DNA from: JAJXSS01 sp964547135
GTDB taxonomy: Bacteria > Planctomycetota > Phycisphaerae > Phycisphaerales > Phycisphaeraceae
DNA length: 50,063 nucleotides
Direction of reading: 5' to 3'
Assembly (NCBI GenBank): GCA_964547135.1
Contig: CAZJMK010000026.1
Span: forward strand, 1-50,063
The translations under genes and the position numbers were made by a program. Positions 23,222-29,707 of this stretch are shown here, piece by piece. The notes beneath the pieces were generated by a model. The model ran no database searches. It saw only the letters and a list, made by a program, of their open reading frames with translations, and was not told where the DNA came from. The number at the start of each line of letters is the position of its first letter. Positions within the stretch are counted from its first letter, which is position 1.

Positions 23222-24484
23222 CTAGCCAAGTACTCCGCCGGCAAACAGAACGCCTAAATTACTCTCGCCGCGCCAGTGATTCAGAGCCGGGTGTTCCGAT
23301 CCCAACACAATATCGGTAGCGCCCGAGTTCGTTTTTTTGAAGCAAAGAATCGTCTTGGCATCCGCCAAACTTAAGATGACCGGTGAGTGGCTGGCCAGAA
23401 GAATCTGGGCGTTGTACACCGAAGATAGGGATTGGTAAACGGTCTCTACTGCGGTGGGATGAATGCCGTTTTCAGGTTCTTCGATAAGACAGACCCCGGA
23501 AAACTGCGGCAGATAGGCCGGTATTGTCAGAACGAGCAAACGCAAGGTTCCATCGGACGCCATCCAGGATGGTACGATCAGTCCATCATGATATCGTATG
23601 TTTAAATATCGATGCTTGTCATCAGGGCGCTCGACCGTTTGAATGTCACGAATGTCCGGTAGAGCTGTTTGAAGGTGTGCGATCCAATCACGAAACCGAT
23701 CAGGATGCTTGGCGAGTTCGGCAATGACCCATGGCAGATTGGACCCATCGGGCTTGAACGCGCGCTGCAACCCGGGTGGACTCGCTTTGCGAATTAACAG
23801 ACTGTTTAATATAAACTTCTGCACTCCTTCCACGAGAAGCGACTTGAACCATGTTGATACCGGAAATTTTGATTCATCTTCAGGCAAATTACCCAATGCT
23901 GATTTACGTGGTCCAAGTCGAATCGATGGGAACCATCCTTTGCCGGATTCACTGATCACTTCTGAGTAGAAATTATCGTTACCGCCATCGCCCTTGCTGA
24001 TCACTGTGCGTGTGCCACGACTCGAACGTCTGGTGATGATCGTGGAAGGAGCATCAAGTTCGATCGGGAAAAGTGTTCGAACTGTCGCTTCCGGAGGTTG
24101 CCATACTTTCAACAATACCTTTTCATCGAAAATAACTTGTTCTCTTGTATGAGGATCTATGCCAATGCGCACTTCATATCGTATGGTATCAAATGCGTGA
24201 GGTAACTTGGAGAGTTGGGGCTTTCGCTCTTCCGGAATTGATGCTTCAATGGCCAGTTCAAACCAATTTTCCTGTCGACCCCATACCAGGTCTTGAAAGT
24301 TGTGCGTTCTTTCGGCAATGGCGATTTCAAGGCCATCGGATACCAAGCGACCTAAAAAACCAACCACATCTAAAAATGTTGTCTTTCCGCTTGCGTTGGG
24401 ACCCACAAGCACATGAAATGGTCCCAGCGGTTGGCGAATGTAACGCAGACATCGAAAATTTCGTGCTTCGATCAACCTGAACAT
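23222..24484 (-). CDS. OLD/AAA-type (AAA_21) ATPase, putative defence component
   Basis: An ATPase of about 420 residues with split ABC/SMC-like architecture. Walker A is GPNASGKT at 28-35 behind MFRLIEARNFRCLRYI; the Walker B region CLIEEPENGIHP lies at about 332 and the H-loop ASHSPVILSL at about 364. The middle region is variable (RSSRGTRTVISKGDGGNDN). It lacks a C-terminal TOPRIM domain of its own; that role may be played by the adjacent small gene. The ATG at 24484 has GAGGGAT upstream and gives the typical start; an ATG at 24595 would add 37 residues and also has AAGG upstream. Lower GC than lepA and repeat-free. Paired ATPase plus small effector behind a duplicated gene end suggests a mobile defence cassette. 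Confidence 0.82.
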   Translation of the reverse strand: MFRLIEARNFRCLRYIRQPLGPFHVLVGPNASGKTTFLDVVGFLGRLVSDGLEIAIAERTHNFQDLVWGRQENWFELAIEASIPEERKPQLSKLPHAFDTIRYEVRIGIDPHTREQVIFDEKVLLKVWQPPEATVRTLFPIELDAPSTIITRRSSRGTRTVISKGDGGNDNFYSEVISESGKGWFPSIRLGPRKSALGNLPEDESKFPVSTWFKSLLVEGVQKFILNSLLIRKASPPGLQRAFKPDGSNLPWVIAELAKHPDRFRDWIAHLQTALPDIRDIQTVERPDDKHRYLNIRYHDGLIVPSWMASDGTLRLLVLTIPAYLPQFSGVCLIEEPENGIHPTAVETVYQSLSSVYNAQILLASHSPVILSLADAKTILCFKKTNSGATDIVLGSEHPALNHWRGESNLGVLFAGGVLG

Positions 24485-24617
24485 CGCTGATCCCTCATAT
24501 TCGCATGTCGGCTGCTCGAGAGTGCATGTTCTTCCAATCCACTGTAATTTGCGATATTCCCCTTCAAAGCTGTGCACAGAAAAATCAAGCTTCATGTCAC
24601 CCTTTGGTGAGTATAGC

Positions 24618-26426
24618 TCACTCCCCCGAATCCAGCACAGCCATGAACGCTTCCTGCGGGATATCGACGGTGCCGACGCGCTTCATGCGCTTTTTGCCTT
24701 CCTTCTGTTTTTCCAGCAATTTGCGCTTTCGGCTCACGTCGCCACCATAGCACTTGGCGGTGACATTTTTACCGACGCTTTTGATGGTTTCGCGGGCCAC
24801 GACCTTGCCGCCGATGGCTGCCTGCAGGGGTATTTCAAACAGGTGACGATCGATTTCCTTTTTCAGGCGGATCAGCACCGCTCGGCCGCGCTGCTCAGCC
24901 TTGTCACGATGCACGATCATGGACAGGGCATCGACACGCTTGCCGTTGACCAGTATGTCCAGCTTGACAAGGTTGTCAGCGTGGAAGCCAAGCAGTTCGT
25001 AATCCATCGTCCCGTAGCCGCGGGTGCATGATTTGAGCTTATCATAAAAATCGTAAATCACTTCCGCCAGAGGCAGGTTGTATTCGAGGATTTGGCGCGT
25101 CTCGGAAAGAAATTGCTGTTTCTTGTAAATGCCGCGTCGGGTTTCGCAGAGCTTCATCAGGTCGCCGATGCAGTCGTTGGGCACGATGATTTCCGTGCGG
25201 ATCATCGGCTCACGAATTTCCTTGACGATAGACAGGTCGGGCAGCTCCGCCGGGTTGGTGATTTGAATCGTGCTGTCGTCGGTTTTCTGAATTTCGTAGG
25301 TGACGGTCGGGGCGGTTTGCACGATGGTGACGCCCGACTCGCGTTCCAGGCGTTCCTGAATGATGTCCATGTGCAACATGCCCAGAAAGCCGCAGCGAAA
25401 ACCAAAGCCCAATGCTTCCGACGATTGCGGGGCAAAATCGAAACTGGCATCGTTGAGGTGCAGGCGGTCGATGGCATCGCGCAGTTGTTCGAAGGTGGTT
25501 TCACCCGTCGGGTAAAAATCGCAGAACACCATCCGCTGCGGCTCTTTGTACCCGGGCAACGGCTCGGCAGCGGGCGACAGGTCCAGCGTGATCGTGTCAC
25601 CGATGTTGACATCGCCCAGCGTTTTGATGGCTGCCACCATGTAACCCACTTCGCCGGCTTCCAAGGGGTGTTTCTGCGGGCGCATTTTGGGGACGAACTT
25701 GCCCATTTCGGTGATGGTGAAAGTGCGACCGGTGCCCATCATGCGAATTTTGTCACCGATGGAAAGTCTGCCGTTGAACAGACGAAAATAAACCACGACC
25801 CCGCGATAGTCATCGTATTTGCTGTCGAAAATCAGGGCCTGGGTGGGGGCATCGGGGTTGCCGTTGTTGCGCACGATCGGCGAAGGCAGCCGTTTGCAGA
25901 TTTGATCCAGCAGTTCACGGCAACCAATGCCCGACTTGGCGGAAACATACAAACATTCCTCGGCTGGCAAACCGAGCACCTGTTCGATTTCCATCGCCAC
26001 TTTTTCAGGCTGGGCAGCGGGCAGGTCGATTTTGTTGATGACGGGAATGATTTCCAAGCCCAGGCTGATGGCCAAAAAAGCGTTGGCGACGGTCTGTGCC
26101 TCGACGCCCTGGGTGGCATCGACCACCAAAATGGCCCCTTCACAGGCGGTCAGGGCGCGGGACACTTCGTAATGAAAATCGACGTGGCCGGGGGTGTCGA
26201 TGAAGTTGAGTTCGAACTCGGTATTGCTGCCGGTGGGTGTGTATTTAACGCTCACGGCTGACGCTTTGATGGTGATGCCGCGTTCGCGTTCCAGGTCCAT
26301 GTCGTCGAGCACCTGAGCCTTCATTTCACGTTCGGAAATGGCGCCGGTGATTTGCAACATGCGGTCGGCCAGGGTGCTTTTGCCGTGGTCGATGTGGGCG
26401 ATGATGGAAAAATTGCGGATGTTCAT
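24618..26426 (-). CDS. lepA: Elongation factor 4 (LepA)
   Basis: Ribosome-associated GTPase that back-translocates or assists initiation. The 602-residue product has family length. The G domain carries IAHIDHGKSTLADRML (about 8-23), DTPGHVDF (about 77) and NKIDLPAA (about 131). The C-terminal LepA-specific domain includes GYGTMDYELLGF and ends KRVGTVDIPQEAFMAVLDSG E. The start ATG is followed by MNIRNFSIIAHIDHGKS, standard for the family. Its last 24 codons are duplicated 2.1 kb away beyond the cassette; the reading frame here is complete. Identity is secure. Confidence 0.97.
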   Translation of the reverse strand: MNIRNFSIIAHIDHGKSTLADRMLQITGAISEREMKAQVLDDMDLERERGITIKASAVSVKYTPTGSNTEFELNFIDTPGHVDFHYEVSRALTACEGAILVVDATQGVEAQTVANAFLAISLGLEIIPVINKIDLPAAQPEKVAMEIEQVLGLPAEECLYVSAKSGIGCRELLDQICKRLPSPIVRNNGNPDAPTQALIFDSKYDDYRGVVVYFRLFNGRLSIGDKIRMMGTGRTFTITEMGKFVPKMRPQKHPLEAGEVGYMVAAIKTLGDVNIGDTITLDLSPAAEPLPGYKEPQRMVFCDFYPTGETTFEQLRDAIDRLHLNDASFDFAPQSSEALGFGFRCGFLGMLHMDIIQERLERESGVTIVQTAPTVTYEIQKTDDSTIQITNPAELPDLSIVKEIREPMIRTEIIVPNDCIGDLMKLCETRRGIYKKQQFLSETRQILEYNLPLAEVIYDFYDKLKSCTRGYGTMDYELLGFHADNLVKLDILVNGKRVDALSMIVHRDKAEQRGRAVLIRLKKEIDRHLFEIPLQAAIGGKVVARETIKSVGKNVTAKCYGGDVSRKRKLLEKQKEGKKRMKRVGTVDIPQEAFMAVLDSGE

Positions 26427-26476
26427 GGCAAGCCCTGTATCTTACCATGAGTCGCCACGTACAGCGTGAATGATGC

Positions 26477-26499
26477 AAAGTGGTCGAGTGGTCAAGTGA
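26477..26499. repeat. H-type repeat
   Basis: AAAGTGGTCGAGTGGTCAAG TGA, inverted relative to the copy at 26695 (CACTCGACCACTTGACCACT), so the two H units bracket the B and D elements as outer inverted ends. Confidence 0.75.
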
Positions 26500-26517
26500 C
26501 GAAATCGAGTTCGGCTG

Positions 26518-26640
26518 TTAGCGCCGCGATTTATCGCGTCTGGTCGGAGTGGTTGATCGGTTGGTCGGTGAGTCGGTTAATCAAGGAAGAGCAAAGGCGT
26601 TTCCGTCCGAGTAACCGATGAACCGACTCTCCGATTAACC
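26518..26640. repeat. B-type long palindrome, copy 4
   Basis: GTTAGCGCCGCGATTTATCG CG head, GGTTGATCGGTTGGTCGG arm, loop with AGCAAAGGCGTTTCCGTCC, right arm AACCGATGAACCGACTC and CCGATTAACC. Confidence 0.85.
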
Positions 26641-26644
26641 GTGC

Positions 26645-26716
26645 AGAATACCCAAGCCCTCGGCTTGCCGGCCTCGTTCTTGGCTTGGTTCCGGCACTCG
26701 ACCACTTGACCACTTT
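26645..26716. repeat. D copy plus H unit
   Basis: GAATACCCAAGCCCTCGGCT-TGCC-GGCCTCGTTCTTGG (26645-26688), then CACTCGACCACTTGACCACT TTT. Confidence 0.85.
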
Positions 26717-26832
26717 TAACTTTGTTGGTTTCATCAATCCATATGCGTTGGCCCTGCGTTACCCCCATGTCAGCGACTTGGTAATATTCATAAACGTTCA
26801 CGATTCACCGTAGTGTCACAAGGGTCAAACCG

Positions 26833-28536
26833 ATGTTGCGATGGTTGTTCAGTCGGTGTGCTTTTTGTCTGGTAGTTGGGTTGATCGCGTTGTCGCCGGT
26901 CTGGGCGCAACCCGGTGCTGTCGCCCCCTCGGCTGCGACGGGTGAAACGCAGGTCAACACTGTTGACATAAACCTCGACAGCCCGCGTTCGGCCATGTTC
27001 ACCTTTCTGACCGCCATGGGCGAAGTGCAGCGTGACCCGGCCAATGCCGATGCCGCCTACAAAATTGCAGGCTCGACCCTCGCCGGCGGCGATGACCTTG
27101 ACAATCGCACCCTGCGACAGCGTTGCGACATGTTGCTGGCACTGATCGACCGCATCGGTACGGTCACCCCCGAACAACTGCCCGACAAAGTCGAAACGCT
27201 GTCCACCAATCTGCTCTCGTTTCAATATTTTCCGCAACATCCGCGTGATGATTGGGTGTGGGACAAGGTCGAAGGCGGGCCGCGGGGCAGTATCGTTTTC
27301 ACCAAACAAGCCGACGGTCACTGGCAGTTTTCACGGGCCACGCTCAACGAGTTGAACGCCCTTTACGCCAGCATGATCAAGCTGCCCGCCCGCCACGAAA
27401 GCACCAGTCAGTTGGGCGACCTGATCGCGCCCACGTGGGAACGCACCGACTGGCAGGGTTGGCTGAACCTTTTCATCGCCATTTTCATCGGCGTCGCACT
27501 GGGCAAGTTCGCTTCGATCATCGTCATGCGCTTCGCTGACCGTATGGAGAAACATGGCGGAAAAGCCCGCGCTACCGCATTGCGTGACGCCGCCGGACCG
27601 CTTTCGTTGGGTATCGTCACCTTCGGCCTGGCGGTGGGGCTGCAACTGATTTACCTCGAACAGGGTCTGTTCGATTTTTCCCTGCGCATCATCAAGTTTC
27701 TCTATCTGCTGGCCTTTGGTTGGCTGCTTTACAACCTGGTGGATGTGTTGGAACTCTGGCTGGTGGAAATCACCTCCAAAACCGAAAGCAAACTCGACGA
27801 CATGCTCGTGCCGATGGTGCGTAAAACCGTGCGCATTTTTCTGATTGTGGTTTTTTCGCTGGTGGTGGCGCAAAACGTGTTTGGTTTGAACATCACCGGT
27901 TGGCTCGCCGGGCTGGGGATCGCCGGTCTGGCGGTGTCGCTGGCGGCGCAGGATTCGATCAAAAACCTGTTCGGCTCGGTGGTCGTCTTTTTTGATCGCC
28001 CCTTTTCCGTCGGCGATGTCATTCACTTTGACAATCAGGACGCGATGGTCGAAGAAATTGGTTTTCGTTCCACCAAGATGCGCACCTTCGATGGCCACCT
28101 GGTCACCGTGCCCAACATGAAGTTCAACGATGCCACGGTTCGCAACATCAGTGCTCGTCCATCGATTCGCCGGGTGCTGGATGTGACGATCACCTACGAC
28201 ACACCCCCGGAGAAAATCGAACGCGGTTTGCAGATCATCAAGGACATATTGGCTGAACCGGAAATGAGTGAGCCGTTTGATTTGGAAAAGCTGGCCCCGC
28301 GCGTGGTGTTCAATGATTACAACGCTGCGAGCCTGAACATCCGGGTGATTTACTGGTACCTGTTGCGCGACGGGCGCACCTTCTGGGATGCCATGAACTA
28401 TGCGGAAAAGTTCAACCTGAAATTGTTCCGAGCCTTCGGCAAAGAGGGCATCGAGTTTGCCTTCCCGACGCAGACGCTCTACCTGGCCGGAGACGCCAAC
28501 CGACCGCTGAACATCGGCTCCAAGCCCAATGTATAA
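26833..28536 (+). CDS. MscS-family mechanosensitive ion channel
   Basis: Releases solutes when membrane tension rises. The 567-residue protein has a signal peptide (residues 1-25, ending VWAQ), a periplasmic domain to about residue 200, then five or so membrane helices. The pore-lining helix and cytoplasmic beta domain are recognisable: ITGWLAGLGIAGLAVSLAAQ DSIKNLFGS at about 355-385, then RPFSVGDVIHF and RTFDGHLVTVPNMKFNDATV, the classical MscS signature. Larger than E. coli MscS (286 residues) because of the N-terminal extension, as in MscK/YbdG-type or MscM-like variants. Start supported by position of the signal peptide. Divergent from lepA. Confidence 0.93.
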   Translation: MLRWLFSRCAFCLVVGLIALSPVWAQPGAVAPSAATGETQVNTVDINLDSPRSAMFTFLTAMGEVQRDPANADAAYKIAGSTLAGGDDLDNRTLRQRCDMLLALIDRIGTVTPEQLPDKVETLSTNLLSFQYFPQHPRDDWVWDKVEGGPRGSIVFTKQADGHWQFSRATLNELNALYASMIKLPARHESTSQLGDLIAPTWERTDWQGWLNLFIAIFIGVALGKFASIIVMRFADRMEKHGGKARATALRDAAGPLSLGIVTFGLAVGLQLIYLEQGLFDFSLRIIKFLYLLAFGWLLYNLVDVLELWLVEITSKTESKLDDMLVPMVRKTVRIFLIVVFSLVVAQNVFGLNITGWLAGLGIAGLAVSLAAQDSIKNLFGSVVVFFDRPFSVGDVIHFDNQDAMVEEIGFRSTKMRTFDGHLVTVPNMKFNDATVRNISARPSIRRVLDVTITYDTPPEKIERGLQIIKDILAEPEMSEPFDLEKLAPRVVFNDYNAASLNIRVIYWYLLRDGRTFWDAMNYAEKFNLKLFRAFGKEGIEFAFPTQTLYLAGDANRPLNIGSKPNV

Positions 28537-28558
28537 GGGATGATGGATGATGTTCGGA

Positions 28559-28604
28559 ACCAAGCCGAGTCGGAGGCGTCTTCGCCGACGGCTCGGGTAT
28601 TCTG
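28559..28604. repeat. D-type palindrome, inverted variant
   Basis: ACCAAGCCGAGTCGGAGGC with inner hairpin GGCGTCTTCGCCGAC and exit GGCTCGGGTATTC, 22 bases after the channel gene. Confidence 0.65.
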
Positions 28605-28661
28605 ATAAGTCGATTGTCGCAGGTCCAAAGTCAAATACAATTTTTTAACCTTGGACCAAGC

Positions 28662-28702
28662 CATACCCAAGCCCTCGGCCTGCCGGCCTCGTTCTTGGCT
28701 TG
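28662..28702. repeat. D-type palindrome
   Basis: CATACCCAAGCCCTCGGCC-TGCC-GGCCTCGTTCTTGG-CTTG, with a degenerate I module behind (TCGAAATCAAATTC). Confidence 0.8.
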
Positions 28703-28762
28703 TGAAACTCAAAGGTCGAAATCAAATTCAACGCACCCAAGTCAAGCTAAACTAACCTCATC

Positions 28763-29683
28763 ATGCTCCGTCTGATCGTTTCACGCCTGTTGCAGTTACC
28801 GATCATCCTCGCGGTGATTTTTCTTGTCACGTTCATACTGGCCTGGCTGGTGCCCGGTGATCCGCTGCTGCGCCCGGAAGGGCAGCGTCCGCCGATGGAA
28901 GTGCAGCAGGCCATGCGCAGGCAATACAACCTCGACAACCCAGTCGCCCTGGCGCAGGGTTACGTGCGTGATGTGGTCACCAAACTCGACTTCGGCCCAA
29001 GCCTGCAATACAAAGACCAGCGTGTCGGCGACATCCTTCTTTCCGGATTACCCGTCAGCGCCGCCCTGGGTACCGTCGCCCTGATTTTCGCCCTGGTCAT
29101 CGGCCTTTCCGCAGGCATCATCGGTGCCCTGCGCCCCGGTTCACCCCTTGATTTTGCCAGCCTGGCGCTCGCACTGGTCGGCGTCAGCCTGCCCACTTTC
29201 GTCACCGGCTCATTGCTTCTGGTCGTATTCGCGGGGTTGCTTCACTGGTTACCCGTCTCCGGCTGGGGCAGCCCGGCTCACCTGATTCTGCCCGCCCTCA
29301 CCCTTTCACTTGCACCCGGCGCCTACATCGCACGACTCATTCGTTTGGGACTGGCCGATGTCATGCAGGGTGATTTTGTGCGTACAGCCGTGGCCAAGGG
29401 TTTGCCGCCGTATAAGGTGATTGTCGATCATGCTTTGAAGGTCGCGTTTCTACCCGTGCTTTCATTTCTCGGTCCCGCCGCCGCCGGCACACTCACCGGG
29501 TCGTTCGTGGTCGAAAAAGTTTTTTCCATTCCCGGCTTGGGGGAACACTTTGTCAACGCGGTGCTCAACAAGGACCAGTTCCTCATTCTCGGTCTGGTAC
29601 TCACCTATTCAACGCTGCTGGTGCTTTTCAACCTGATCGTCGATGTGGCGTATGCCTGGGTCGATCCGCGCATCGAGTTGTAA
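28763..29683 (+). CDS. DppB/OppB-type ABC transporter permease, orphan
   Basis: Inner-membrane permease of a dipeptide, oligopeptide or nickel importer. The 306-residue product has six helices, the N-terminal RLIVSRLLQLPIILAVIFL, and the cytoplasmic EAA-type loop FVRTAVAKGLPPYKVIVDHA LKVAFLPVL at about 205-235. Family proteins normally sit in a five-gene operon (binding protein, two permeases, two ATPases). Here there is no second permease or ATPase; an MMPL exporter follows 24 bases on. The partner genes must lie elsewhere, or the gene is an isolated survivor. Family assignment is secure; substrate is not predictable. Confidence 0.9.
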   Translation: MLRLIVSRLLQLPIILAVIFLVTFILAWLVPGDPLLRPEGQRPPMEVQQAMRRQYNLDNPVALAQGYVRDVVTKLDFGPSLQYKDQRVGDILLSGLPVSAALGTVALIFALVIGLSAGIIGALRPGSPLDFASLALALVGVSLPTFVTGSLLLVVFAGLLHWLPVSGWGSPAHLILPALTLSLAPGAYIARLIRLGLADVMQGDFVRTAVAKGLPPYKVIVDHALKVAFLPVLSFLGPAAAGTLTGSFVVEKVFSIPGLGEHFVNAVLNKDQFLILGLVLTYSTLLVLFNLIVDVAYAWVDPRIEL

Positions 29684-29707
29684 AGCAAACTTGCAAAACA
29701 CCAGAGC

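Larger units (their letters stand above)
22514..24689. mobile_element. 2.2-kb two-gene cassette flanked by lepA 3'-end direct repeats
   Basis: Direct repeats of 73 bases (22514-22586 and 24617-24689, 68 identical) enclose only the ATPase and small effector genes. The proximal copy is the true end of lepA, so lepA stays intact. This is the pattern left by elements that integrate in the 3' end of a gene and restore it. No integrase, transposase or tRNA lies inside, so the mechanism could be an in-trans recombinase or homologous exchange. The contents differ in base composition from both neighbours. Confidence 0.75.
26427..26832. other. Divergent intergenic region filled with H, B and D modules
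   Basis: 406 bases between lepA and mscS-like genes, which diverge, so both promoters lie here. H unit (26477-26499), B element (26518-26640), D element (26645-26688), second H unit (26695-26716). The last 100 bases before mscS carry no module and probably hold its promoter. Confidence 0.75.

Noticed and set aside
25092..26261. 389-codon open frame on the plus strand
   Set aside because: It lies antisense to the core of lepA, has no ribosome site, and its translation is a shadow of the GC-rich codon positions.
27331..28563. 410-codon open frame on the minus strand
   Set aside because: Antisense to the MscS-type channel gene, which has clear domain motifs; no family features in the antisense product.
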